NCBI GenBank assembly: GCA_019828595.1
Contig: JAHQRK010000014.1
Coordinates: forward strand, 1,984,001-2,048,000
DNA: 64,000 nt
DNA from: Aphanomyces cochlioides
Lineage: Eukaryota > Oomycota > Saprolegniomycetes > Saprolegniales > Verrucalvaceae
Direction of reading: 5' to 3'
The translations under genes were made by a program, and so were the position numbers. Position 1 is the stretch's first letter. Each line of letters starts with the position of its first letter. This document shows positions 21,503 through 32,349 of this stretch, one piece after another. The notes under the pieces are model-generated. The model had not been told where the DNA came from. It searched no databases and worked only from the letters and a program-made list of their open reading frames with translations.

Positions 21503-21628
21503 AGAGCCCTTGACTTGGATGACGAACAGCTATTCAGAGATGCTAGAGAAAAATTTATCGCATGTTTGGCCACCAGGCAGTCCGAATCACGTCGACTTGG
21601 TCTGCTTGGGCTGCCTCATCCATCTTAG
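21503..21628 (+). other. Coding-like fragment downstream of frataxin
   Basis: An open stretch reads RALDLDDEQLFRDAREKF and ends at a TAG after GLPHPS. A preceding stretch (21430-21502) reads MIHRDRQNLQRNLQHYLVY but is shifted by one base. It could be an alternative terminal exon of frataxin, a small gene or a relic. Not recognised. Confidence 0.3.
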
Positions 21629-21749
21629 AGACGGCCGCAATGACTTGCCGCTCTCTGTTATGAGCTACAATAAAGTAAATGACATAGACTAGATTGAATA
21701 GAATGAATCACAAGCATCTAACGACATAATGCGGCTCGGGACGGACTGC

Positions 21750-22430
21750 TTAAACTCTGCCAAAATGTTCTTCGCACATAAACCCAAGGCGTTTGTATCC
21801 GCGACTTCGACAGTGTACAACGATGCAGCGACTGCCACCACCATGGGTCCAGCACAATCCGCCTTTGACAGCCAATTTCGTGCAATTGTCTTCACTGCAG
21901 GCAGTACCGCCTCCATGGGCCCAACAGCGGCCAAATCGCTTGGCCTTGCTCGTGCATCCTTGCTCCGAACACAACACATATCCGCCTGTGATCTCTTTAG
22001 TTCGATTTTATCATGATATGGCGATGCATACCATGGATATAGCACTTTCGGAAACGCTTGGTGCGCTTGGAGCAGCCTGGTTCCGAGCATCGGGTGCCGC
22101 CCTAGTTGTAAAATTCAGGCGTGCAAGTAAACGCAAACGACTTACGCCATGACGGACACATAGTCCTTTGCTCACTGCCGCTGTCGTACAGTCGTGAATG
22201 GAGCATTTGTTGCGATGCGTTGGAAGTGGCTTGGTCAAACAACTCTGCTGGAACTCGATTGAGATGTGCTCTTGGACAGCCGACTCGATTTCCCAAGGCC
22301 CTTGATCGTGCGTGAGAACATGCTGAAGACCATGCCGTGGCTCTTGATAGATCGGCATGGCCGCCTCGGGATTGAGCAGAAAGTGGACGCTTGTCTTGTC
22401 TTCTTGCGACATTGGTTCTGTTTTGATCAA
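21750..22430 (-). CDS. Cys/His repeat ('WRKY19-like') zinc-finger protein, copy 1
   Basis: Exons 22430-22146, 22101-22032 and 21985-21750 (introns 44 and 46 nt, donors GTAAGT and GTATGC) give 196 aa. The N-terminus ends in a helix (PWEIESAVQEHISIEF). At least four repeats of the pattern C-x3-5-C-x3-A-x3-G-x-C-x2-HG follow: KCSIHDCTTAAVSKGLCVRH, RCSEPGCSKRTKRFRKC, LCSEQGCTSKAKRFGRCWAH and ACSEDNCTKLAVKGGLCWTH, then a last one with HCRSRGYKRLGFMC. Such proteins are expanded in oomycetes and are probably zinc-binding; no DNA target is known. The paralogue at 34802-35556 has the same exon structure. Confidence 0.82.
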
Positions 22431-24365
22431 TCACGACTAAGAGGTTGCATCGAAACTGCTGGTGACGTTACGTTGATATGGAGTCCAAAAATGGAAAGTC
22501 GTGCAAGGGATTGATCCATTTCCATGCCTGCTAGTTTCCAAAGTTGTCAGATATTTTGCGTGCAGAATTAAGGAGATTGACCTTATTAACAACGCTCGTT
22601 GGATGCCTAGAAGCTGTCCAAAGAAGGCTTCCCTGCATAGAGAGCACACGTGCCCAAGATGAATCGTTGCGTCAGACCGAAAATACCCGCGAATGAGCGA
22701 ATCCAAGACTGACCAGCTTCAATTGTCCAGGAGTTTCAATTTGGAGCATCCGAGGACTCTTTGGAGAGTCGCGACGCTCATATTAAAACGCTAAACACTT
22801 GAATCTGTTCACATTAGCGTACTGCCATCGTGAACCGCGTTGAAACTCGTGTCGTTGGAGTGTGCATGATGTCGAATGCAACTTGGCGGTCGATGGGAAG
22901 CGAAATATACTTGGATTGATTATGGAAAATGAGAAGCAAGTTGATTGGATCGTCAGTTCTATTTTTAGATCAACGTGGATTCACCAAACAACGACGAAAC
23001 TGAGACGATATGCCAAAGGTCGCTCTCGAGATCGGAATATGTCTGTAGGACGACCCCCAGTGTATCCACCTGAGGATCCATCGCTGAGGGACTCGAAGCG
23101 TGTTTGGAGTGTGCAGGATTTCAGCTGCAGGACAAAGCGAATCGTTGCATGCTGAGACGTCGTTGGCATCCAGCGAACAAAAGATGCAACGCTTTTGGCC
23201 ATGATGTTCAATTTATCAAATGGGTCCGATTGTCCACGGTTTAAAAAAGTGAAACCAAAGTCATTCATTTCGGTGTGATCATGTTTGTCGAGAAAGACCT
23301 GCGAAAATGGTCGCCGTTGATTCACAAAGGAAAGCACAAACGAGCTTCTCATGCGAGTTTACCACAAGAATGACTCAGTCGAAAGAGATGAGATGTCGGG
23401 CATATATCGTTATAATTTATAAAGGCGACACTTTCAATAACAACCACGTTCAAGTGCTCAACTGAGTCTATTCTGCAATGTCGTTCTCCACAAGGCCCAC
23501 GAAACACGCAACCAGGGGCACTAATCATTAGTACGAGCAGAGAGAAAATGAACTTGCTCGTAGGACCTACTTTGAGTCACAAAACGGTGCACATTTTCTT
23601 TTGAGTTGGCCATGTCGTAAAAGTCAATACCGACTTCTAGCATGGGCAATTCAACAAAGAATCGCGTCAAGTTCGCCTTATCCCATGGTGATGTAATGAT
23701 CTCGGCCGATTGTACAAATACGGCAGTATTTTGGAATCGAGCATGCATCGTCATGGGGTGGTAATCAGATAGACATGCGTGATTGAATTTTCCTCCAGAT
23801 AAGTTGTTGGATTTCTCCTGGCTCTAGCGCATCTCCAAGAAGCGGCCAGACATCGTGCCGCCGCTCTCGATACCACACTCAGATCGTCCCCTTGTTTTTT
23901 CCCGAGAGAACAGACGATTGACTAGTTTTCTTGCAACATTGGTTCTTTTCTGGCGGCCATGTTGAAACCGCCCGTTCGAGATATGTCATAGATATAAAGA
24001 GGCCAACGCATGTCTTCAAGCAACTCTTGCTTTCGGTTGAGAGTCAAACATTTGATGAATACGATTCTTAGGCAGTCGAATGATTTTATATTCAAGCGTG
24101 ACCGTGCCTCCAGGTCCTCGTTTGGGAAGGCGACTCTTCAAAATCAGCAACGATTAAAGAGGCGGTTATGACCAACGACAACTCGATCCGTCGTTTCGTT
24201 ATCATGCGACTTCGCCGACTTTGTGGGGCAAAAGGGGACATTTGAACCAAAATGGCTATTCATTAGCTGGTCTTTAGCAGCCAAATTTTAAGATCCTCAC
24301 TTGTTTCCATGAGTGAAAATGCTGTGTGCTGGAAGTTAAGTTTGAAAGTCAACGTCATAGAGATA
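22431..24365. other. Flank of the zinc-finger gene with unresolved coding-like pieces
   Basis: The first part (22431-22980) is similar to the flank of the second zinc-finger copy, including matching segments near 22938 and 35959. Minus-strand pieces at 22981-23352 (MRSSFVLSFVNQRRPFSQ, MAKSVASFVRWMPTTS) and 23521-23754 (LTRFFVELPMLEVGIDFYD) look protein-coding and may be exons of one unknown gene, but I could not join them. Nothing supported from 23760 to 24365. Confidence 0.35.
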
Positions 24366-25116
24366 TGTGGGATGGTCGGATCAGTGAAGTCCGAGCTTCT
24401 CGCCGCAAGAAAAGGGGGTGGAAGGTTAGAGGTCGCCTGGGGCTTTTAGGTGAGCCAGACGCGATCAAAGGAAATGGAGAGGCACGACTGTGGGTTGAAA
24501 GTCCGCAGTAGTTGACCGCTGCTGGGGGAATGGACGGTGGGGAGGACCGGGAAGGGGGATGGTTGCTCGGTTGCCCACGAGCTACGCCTAGCGTTGACTG
24601 GCGTTGGTGAGGGCGATTGACGGTGCGGGTTTTCGACAGACCCACGGAACTCCTGCAAACTTCTTGGCGCTTAAACTCTCTCGACGGAACGCCACAAACT
24701 TAGAGGTTCATTCAACACCAGCCAAAAAGAGCTCTGAAAAACTAATACTCTTCTCCTTGCTACTCCTAACCTCGCACGCAAGCTTCGTAATTGCTCTGTC
24801 CTTGCCCCTCGATTGGTCCCCTAGTCTTGGTCATTCTCGCAATTGGCCATAAGTCGCCATGACACACCACTGCAGGCTGTCTTGCATCGCCTTCCGTCTG
24901 GTCGGCCCATCTTCATTGGTGGGCAATGCGCTGGCTCGCTGCAACCGGCCTTTTCCACTCGGGCTGCGCACGGCTTGGTCGAAATTCGCACACAATCAAG
25001 CACCGAAATCCACTCGCCGTCCACTGTGATTGGCGCTCGCCTGCCAGTAAGATCTCTTCTCCGTGTGTCGGACGTGCGTTGGATCGGTTACGCGAGTGGC
25101 GGCTCGCTTTGCCACA
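24366..25116 (-). repeat. LTR (3' LTR in element orientation), 751 bp
   Basis: Begins TGTGGGATGG and ends GCTTTGCCACA on the plus strand. It matches 33838-34589 throughout apart from one base. A purine-rich AGGGGTGG on the minus strand just inside it could be the polypurine tract. Confidence 0.93.
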
Positions 25117-25217
25117 AACCACCCCTGGCAGCTCGTGACGCCACGGGCACAAACGGCTGCCAACCGACGAGCGACACTCGCTGGGCTTCGCTCCCTTGGT
25201 TCACAAGTGCTTTTGAT

Positions 25218-26024
25218 ATGGAGGTCAGCTTCAATAGTCATCGCCCACACTCGTATCTGTCAAGCGACTCTTCGGATCTCGAGCCAAAGCGATCGTTCAC
25301 CGCCAATCGTAAGCCACAAGTCGTGCGCCGCAAGGACAAGATAATTCAAGACAAAATGAGTCAATCGCTACCATCGCCACCACCGGCCGATTCGTCGCTA
25401 CAAGGGCCAGGTTCGCCACAAGATGTTTCGTCGGTAGCACCGCTTCCCGGGATTTTCTTGGTGTCGGGCAAACTGGGGGACCATGCCGTCAACTCGCCGG
25501 AGCATTCTCCACTGCCACAGGACAACGAGTCCGACGATGAGGCTCCGTTTGATGCGAGCACTCCTGGGCCGTTCAGCAGCGACCCCATCGAGGAGCTGAA
25601 GAACCAAGTCAACCACATCAATCACATTTTGGTACGACTCGACAAGCAAGATGCGGCTATCATTGAGATAAATGACCGCGTGGCGACACAAGTCTCCACC
25701 ACAGAGCGACTCAACCGCCAACTTGTTCAGCAAAAGTCGTCCATCGACAGCGTGGCGAATAGCGTGGTGCAGTATGGTCGGGCCGTGGTCAAACTTGCAG
25801 TAGATCTTGACAGCCTTCGACTCGCCGTACAACAATCCCAAGGACGCTCGCCACGTCGCCGCCCGGACGTCGAATTATGCAGCATGCTAACAAACAAGGG
25901 CCATCCGTGTCGCAATTCCTTGGCGCGCTGTCCATATCGTCGCTCTGGGATGCATCCAGTTCAGCCAACTGACAGTCCATCATCATCACAGACCGAATCT
26001 TCACCAGACGAGCCAACGGAATAG
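25218..26024 (+). CDS. Retroelement opposite-strand gene A: coiled coil plus C-terminal Cys motif
   Basis: The 268-aa protein is encoded on the strand opposite to gag-pol, just inside the 3' LTR. The start is taken at ATG 25218 (MEVSFNSHRPHSY), because the longer frame runs back into the LTR. A Ser/Pro/Asp-rich N-terminal half is followed by a coiled-coil segment (EELKNQVNHINHILVRLDK and on to KSSIDSVANSVVQYG). Near the end lies a Cys-rich knuckle: CSMLTNKGHPCRNSLARCPY with His three residues later. No known retroviral protein is recognised. Genes B and C next to it share the plan of long helices plus a terminal Cys/His group, so the three may be related or work together. Confidence 0.7.
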   Translation: MEVSFNSHRPHSYLSSDSSDLEPKRSFTANRKPQVVRRKDKIIQDKMSQSLPSPPPADSSLQGPGSPQDVSSVAPLPGIFLVSGKLGDHAVNSPEHSPLPQDNESDDEAPFDASTPGPFSSDPIEELKNQVNHINHILVRLDKQDAAIIEINDRVATQVSTTERLNRQLVQQKSSIDSVANSVVQYGRAVVKLAVDLDSLRLAVQQSQGRSPRRRPDVELCSMLTNKGHPCRNSLARCPYRRSGMHPVQPTDSPSSSQTESSPDEPTE

Positions 26025-26112
26025 CCATCATAGTCAATTTCTTGAGCAACACGACATCTTCTTCTTCTTCATTTTCCTTTTCACCATCGTTGTCGCTCAT
26101 CTTCTTCCGGCC

Positions 26113-26628
26113 ATGGCTCTCAACAACCAAGACAACGCCGATCGGTTGCATCAAGTGATTGTCGCGGCCAACCAGCAGCTGGGACAGGCGCTTCGAACCT
26201 TTCACACCCACCTGGACGACCACAAAACCGAGGTGCAAGCGCGCATTCGGGAAGCTCACCACCAGCAAAACACATTCAGCCACACAATCGCCGAGCATGC
26301 TCAACTGTTCCGTCAGTTGCGGCACCAGATCGCGCTGAAGGACCGTGAAATCCGCCGACTGCAAGAGCGCCATACCGAACTCGCCCAGGGTGTCATGCGA
26401 TTAAATGAGTTGCTGGCACAGCACTTGAAACGATATCCCCTGGACCTTCGCGATGCCAATCGTGACATGAGGGGGCACATGGGCGCACCATGCTTGGGGA
26501 TTACGCCAGGAGATTTGCCCAACACGCCGTCGTGCTCCCATTACAAGGACGAGTGCCCCTTCGGATACAGCTACCACATCGATGGTCATGGCCCTCGCAT
26601 CGACTTCCCCGCGCTGCCCCTCGACTGA
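26113..26628 (+). CDS. Retroelement opposite-strand gene B: coiled-coil protein with Cys/His end
   Basis: The 171-aa protein starts MALNNQDNADRLHQV. Residues about 10-110 are almost all helix with a heptad-like pattern (HQVIVAANQQLGQALRTFH, then DREIRRLQERHTELAQGVM), suggesting oligomerisation. The C-terminus has SCSHYKDECPFGYSYHIDGH, two Cys and two His in a spacing that could bind zinc. It lies 88 bp after gene A on the same strand. Not recognised in any family I know. Confidence 0.7.
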   Translation: MALNNQDNADRLHQVIVAANQQLGQALRTFHTHLDDHKTEVQARIREAHHQQNTFSHTIAEHAQLFRQLRHQIALKDREIRRLQERHTELAQGVMRLNELLAQHLKRYPLDLRDANRDMRGHMGAPCLGITPGDLPNTPSCSHYKDECPFGYSYHIDGHGPRIDFPALPLD

Positions 26629-26762
26629 TCGGCTCGCTTGACATGCTTAGAGTCTTCATAGTATAATCCCATTGGCCGATAATACATGAGCGTTTGTTGA
26701 TTGATTTCATGAGTCAGTTTGTTCGTGAATCCTGTGCACCGTCCTCGCTAACCAACTGACCG

Positions 26763-27987
26763 ATGCCATCAAAGGGCTCTGACGGAGCCAAGCCATCAGG
26801 CTCACAATCCAACCAGCTCGCTTCTCAGCCAGCCGCCATGTCGTCCTTTCAGGCCGCTTTGAGCATAGCAGTATCGGAGCTCACCACCGAGCTTGGAAAC
26901 CACGCTCTGCGCCTCCAAGGGGTCTTCCCTGGTACCGCCTCTTCGTTAGCCGACATCCCTTTGCTTGCGCACGCAGCTGTTGATACGCTCGCCAACTCCC
27001 GGCAGCTGATCAGACGTGACGCTCGAGGATGGATTCACGATTCGAAAGCACGCCAAGAGTTCATTTCCATCGCCCATTCCTTGCTGCTCAGGAGCAGTCA
27101 CCAACTCGCGGCCAGCGTTCTGGCTACAGCGCAAGCGACGCAGCAAATCCGCGTTCTTGAGGAGCAAGTGGGGACCCAAGCAAATCTCATTCAACTACAG
27201 GAGAGCCGCATTGAGGCGCAGGGGCGGCAAATCGACGCGTTGGAGGCTCAGGTACTAACATCCACTCGCCCTTGTTGAAGCAACTCATGTAGCTGAAGGC
27301 CTTGTCAGAGGCGAAGGGGACAGAAACCTCCCCAAGCATCGTTGTCGCGCCTGCCAGTGGCCAGGATCTCTCCAGCGCGGGTGTTGACCTCGGTCCACCC
27401 ATAGACACGCCACCAAGTTCACCTGTCGCGCGCATGCGCGAAGCCATTCGGGAGTCTGTAACGATCGATTCTGACGGAGCAGCCACACCGTCGGCTGACC
27501 AGGATGATGATCTCTTTGCGGCCCCCGCCTCACCCGTGGTGGACAACTCCAATGACTCCGACTATGAGATAGTGGAGAACCCGGGAGCTGCGGCAAAGTC
27601 GTACTGGGCGTACGAGGACGAAACATCAGCAGAAGCTCAGCGCTACCGCCAAGCCATGAACGAGAAGCTGTATGACCACCGCTACCCTGGGAAGGAAGAC
27701 GGCACTGCGCTTTACCGCTGGCGGATTGCATGGAACGTAGACTTGGCCACCACGGGGAGCAATGTCGCTGGATCACGACGAAGCATATGGCTCGCTGCAA
27801 GGCCCCAATCAAGCAATGTTCCCAACATCGTCAGTGGGCGCCGCAACCACCTCCGGGCAAATTGTATCGTCGCGAGTTTTCCACTCGCCCAAAAGGGATC
27901 GTAGCTTGGTGCTCCTATCTCTGCGAATACCAACCTTACAAGCAGGAGTTCGTGGGCCCAAACAAAAAGAAGCCACGCACCACCTAG
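26763..27987 (+). CDS. Retroelement opposite-strand gene C: spliced, three exons
   Basis: Exons 26763-27251, 27293-27736 and 27784-27987 give 378 aa. The introns (41 and 47 nt) are GT-AG and keep phase: ...LEAQ joins LKALSEAKG, and YRWRIAWN joins HMARCKAP. The N-terminal half is helical (ALSIAVSELTTELGNHALRL; QIRVLEEQVGTQANLIQLQE), the middle is acidic and disordered (SADQDDDLFAAPAS), and the C-terminus is basic with a Cys/His cluster (CKAPIKQCSQHRQW) ending NKKKPRTT. Because the introns lie on the strand opposite to the genomic RNA, retrotransposition would not remove them. This supports expression from its own or an LTR antisense promoter. No function is known. Confidence 0.66.
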
Positions 27988-28332
27988 CCTGAACCAACAA
28001 CCAAATTTGGGGCCATCGAACTGGAAGTGGAGCTCTTCGTTGTAGCATAGCGTAATGATTAATGCTCCACCATCTTGTTCGTCCAATTTTCTTCATAAAT
28101 CACATGTAATTAAATGCATAATACGCACGTTCCCATCACAAAATCAATCAATTTCCATTCCATCACCAACAATCGGGCCATTCGATCCACCTGCACATCA
28201 CAAAGCCAACCATGCCAAAGTGATCTCAACCAAATAAAGCGTCACAAAACCTGGATAAATGTCAATGTCGGGGGCCTCCGAACCGGAATCTCGGGATATC
28301 GCGATCCATTTCAAGAGCCGTTGGGCTGGGAT

Positions 28333-29897
28333 TTACGCTTGATCGTCGTCCTTCGTCTCCTCCTCTTCGATCGGGTGGAGCTCTTCTTGGACCATCATCG
28401 CAAGCCGATCAAACCCGAGGCGCACTCGCTCAAATTCGTAAATCAGCTCAGACGGCGGGATGTTGACGAGCGCTTCCCATATCCACGGTCCACCCCGGTA
28501 AAATTGGACTTCGTACTCCTTCGTGCCTTCCGTGTATCGCACGTTTCGCACAGCCACAACTTGAGGGCGCGAGCCCAGTACATCGTCGCGGTCGGGTCGT
28601 CCGCCAAGAAACGAGTCGTCGGGTAAAGCTAGTTCTTCGTCAAAGTCAATTTCCGGTACGCTTTGCAACAATTCCACTGGCCGCTCTAAGTAAACCCGTC
28701 GTGGCTTCAGCCGAGAGTCGTGCACAACCGCGTGGAACCGGTAGACCTTCCCCGTGTGACGCACAGAGACTCCAGTTCGCTTGAGTAATCATTGGGACGC
28801 GACAACACGCGAAAAGGGCCATGCCAGCGGTGAGCTAACTTGACTTTCACGCCGGGCTTGACCTGGTCGATGTACAGCCACACTGCATCACCCACTTTGA
28901 TGCGCTCGTCAACATTTTCAGGCAATTGCTCGTTGTGGCGACGCGCACGGTTAGCGATGGCGGCAGCCACTAAGTCTCGGTTCAGAGCATGGCAATACAC
29001 TTGTTGCTGGTGGACTTGCAATCGCCAGCGATAGGCTTCCGGCTCAGCATCCCCGCGGACTGTTGGCAGGCTCGCAGTGATCGGGGTGTGCGGGTCCCAC
29101 CCGTGCATGAGGAAGAACGGAGTCTCCTTGCGCACGACCGACACGGATGTGTTCATCGCGAACACCAGTTTCTCAGCCCAGTCGTCCCAGTCTCTTTGCC
29201 TCGGATCCTGAACATAGTGCTTCACGGCACGGATCATCACTTGGATCGATCGCTCGGCAAGGCCATTCGCCTGCGGACGGTATGCAAAGGTCGGCACCTG
29301 CCGCTGCCCCAACATCTCACAGAAATACTTGAACAAGTTCGACATGAAGGAGGGGTCGCGGTCATGGCGCAGTTCGCGGCAGGCTCCAAAGCGGCGGAAA
29401 ACGACTTCCTCGAAGGCGAGAGCGACTGTGTGAGCCGTCCGGTTCGGTGTCGCCTTGGTCATGATGAAGCCCGTGAACACGTCGGCGAAGACAATCAGCT
29501 GGGTATTCCCTCTGAACGACGACGGCGTGTCGGTCGCAGCGTCCATGCACACCACATCCAATGGGCCTTCCGGGGTGAGGTTCCCTGGGCTCAAGGCTCG
29601 AAAATTCGGCGGTGGCCCAGCCGTGTTGCAAACGGCACAGTCGGCGACATAGTCCTTCGTATCGGCGTACATTAGTCTCCAATAGAAGTGGGCTCTTGCG
29701 CGCTCATACGTCCGTTGGAACTTTGCGTGTCCGCCCTGAGCGTCGTCATGACAATGAGCCAGCACCATCTTGACCAGGACTCGCGGGATCACCAGCTTCC
29801 ATTGCATGCGCTCTTCGGGTGATCTCTTCGACGACCACTCGACACGGTATAGAGCCCCTCGCTCGCCGATTTCGAACTGACCGGCTAACTTGGGCAA
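28333..29897 (-). pseudogene. Ty3/gypsy integrase with chromo-like tail, frameshifted
   Basis: This is the continuation of pol after an in-frame TGA at 29904-29906 (TETE stop RLLPKL). The zinc-binding HHCC region reads VLAHCHDDAQGGHAKF ... DCAVCNTAG. The catalytic core has Asp in DVVCMDAATDTPSSF, Asp in ELRHDRDPSFMS and Glu in FAYRPQANGLAERS, followed by a GPFRVLSRPNDY C-terminal domain. At about 28750 the frame changes, and a chromodomain-like tail continues (VVAVRNVRYTEGTKEYEV, then WIWEALVNIPPSELIYEF) to 28333. Chromo tails in this family direct integration to chromatin marks. Confidence 0.85.
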
Positions 29898-29903
29898 TAA
29901 GCG

Positions 29904-32179
29904 TCACTCCGTCTCAGTCAGGTGGCTGACCTCGCCCCGCAAATAGCACTTAATATTCGCCAATTCTCTTTCTCGATCTTGTGCCTTGCTCACTCGGTCC
30001 AGCCTCAGTGCGGCCATTTTCTCCGTCGACCTCGCTTGGAACGCCATAATCATCGGGGTTGCAGCGGCAGCGGCGGGATGCAGAAGCTCTGGCAACAGGT
30101 TGCGTCGCTGTAGCTCTTCCAGGACCGATTCATCCAGCACTTGCCCTCCAGCGCGGTCTTGCAGCGCGAGTCCAGCCAGCAGATCAGCGGCGCCGTTCCA
30201 TTCCCGCTTCACATGGTGAAATTCCACCCCAGTCGCTTGGTCCCTCAGCACACGGACCCGATCATGGCAGCTCTGTAGATGGGACTGTTTGCTCTGCATC
30301 CACCCCAGTACTTGGTGGATAACCAAGCGCGAGTCACCGAAAATCACTGGATTTGCCAGGCTTAGACTCAAGGCACGTTCCAAGGCCGCAATCAGTCCAC
30401 TGTACTCTGCAAGGTTAACCGTCGCATCGGCGAGGACACCATTCTCTGCCCACAGCACGCTCCAACCAGGCAGCTGCCAGATCACAAAGCCGAAGCTGCC
30501 AAGTTTCTCCTTCACTTTGATAGCGCCGTCAAAGGCGACCACCACAGCCCGTTCGTCGGGGTCGAATTGGGGCAGAGCGGCTTGCCTCTGAGAGACCTGC
30601 ACGCCCTTGGCTTTGTTGGGTTTGTACACGTCCATATCAGCCAAGGTTGACGCGTCTGGGGGGTGCAGGATGTCCATCAAGCGAATCGGCAGGGCCCATC
30701 GTTCGTCCAACTCGACCACTTGTTCCACGCGAATCGTCCACGGTGACAAGATTGCAGCCCACGGCAGATGATCGGCTTTGCCATGCTTGTCGGCCAGGAT
30801 CCATTTCAAGAGGCCATGGCGACTGTACACCACCAACTGCATGTTGCGCAACTCATAGTAGCAAACCTTGACGGCGCGCAGCAGAGCAAGAGCCTCCTTA
30901 GCCCATTCCTCGTAACGCGGCTCGCCGCCCTTCAGAGTCCGACCACAGAACCTCACGGGATGCAGTACTCCATCATAGTCCTGACAGACTGTCGCCGAAA
31001 TCGCCCAAGTTGTCGTGTATAACAGGATGTGGAACTCTCGGCCAGGATCGGCATGACGCAGGAGCGGTGTCGACGAGTAGGCGGCTTCAGGTCAGCGAAC
31101 GCACGAACGGCAGCGGGCGACACCAAGCCAAGGCGTAGTTCTTCGTCTGAGATCTCGTACAGACAACTCGCCAAAATCGAGTAATTCTCGATAAATCGGC
31201 TATAAAAATTCAGCGAGCCCAGGAACGATTGCATGTCACGGAGGCACTTCGGTATTGGCGCAGCTAGGACAGTATCAAGACTCCGTGGCCTTGCTTCCAA
31301 TCCTCTGCGAGATACAATATGGCCAAGGAAATCAGTCGCAAATTTTCCGAACTTGCTCTTCAAGGCCGAGATGCTCACGCCGAAATAGGTCAAGCGCGCG
31401 AGGATACGATCGGTCAGCTCTACGATGCCATCCCATGAATCAGCACCGTCGCTTATGTCGTCGGCGAACGATGTGCGGTTGGCCGGCGGTGGAAGCTGCG
31501 ATAAGTCGCATTTAAATACCAAGGCGAACATATCCACCGGTTCGCCATCAGCATCATCGTCGGCCACCCCTGGTGGCATGTCCACAAAGCCAAACAACGC
31601 GTTCGTTATCAACCGCTGGTATATCATCGGCGCATTCTTGAGTCCTTGCGCCATTCGCGTCCATTCGAAGTGGCCCAACGCGCAGATGAAGGCACTGACC
31701 TTGCGCGCCCGCTTGGTTGCACGCACGACCCAAAACCCGGATGCGTTGTCGAGTGATAAGAACCACTGCATCGCGTGAAAATTGGCTAGCATTCCGTCCA
31801 GTGTCGGCATCGGTGACCGCATGAGTTCTTGGAGCTCGTTGATACCCCGGTAGTCGATACAAAGGCGGATATCTTTGCCACCTTTCTTGAGAACCAGCAC
31901 GATCGGGGAGACCCAAGGCGAATTCGAAAAGGTGATCCGCCCAAAGTCCAACAATCCTCGCAGGAGGTCAAACAGTTTCTTCAGCAGCTCCGGGCGGATG
32001 CGCCTTGCTCGTTCAGCCAGCGGCTTTGCCTCACCGACGTCGATGTCGCAGACGGCTCCCTTGTCAGGCATTGGCGTCGCGTCGACTTTTGATTCTGTCT
32101 TCATTCTTGATTGCTTCTTCAACGCTTGCCGTAACCGCTCGCTCTTGTTGCTTCCTCTTCCATCCACAAACCACTTCAA
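29904..32179 (-). pseudogene. Ty3/gypsy reverse transcriptase with two RNase H domains, frameshifted
   Basis: RT spans about 32100 to 31200: IRLCIDYRGINELQ, WFLSLDNASGFW with the first catalytic Asp, FEWTRMAQGLKNAP and the active site SFADDISDG (FADD in place of YxDD). Between about 31090 and 31050 the frame shifts and a first RNase H follows (EFHILLYTTTWAISATVCQD). Its expected DAS is TTW, so it has lost a catalytic Asp. A second, complete RNase H fold comes next: VVVAFDGAIKVKE (Asp), NLAEYSGLIAALERAL (Glu), VIFGDSRLVIHQVLG (Asp), and EFHHVKREWNGAADLLAG (His, Asp). It ends at TGA 29904-29906. Confidence 0.85.
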
Positions 32180-32349
32180 AAAGCTCTTCGAACTCCGTCA
32201 GTAAGGTTCTGGTGGGGGCTATTTTATGGATTTTTCTTGTTTTTTCGATGTTTTTGGGTTTTCGTCATTTTTCAGTTTTTCTTGGTTTTTTGAGTCAGTG
32301 TGCGATGTCCGACGTCCGTCGCGGCTGGGGTATCGCGGTTCCCACGGAC

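Noticed and set aside
24446..24852. Open frames inside both LTRs, identical in the two copies
   Set aside because: They are open by composition; identity reflects LTR duplication, not selection.
28989..29675. 228-codon plus-strand frame across integrase
   Set aside because: Shadow of integrase. I accept only the opposite-strand genes at 25218-27987, which do not overlap gag-pol.
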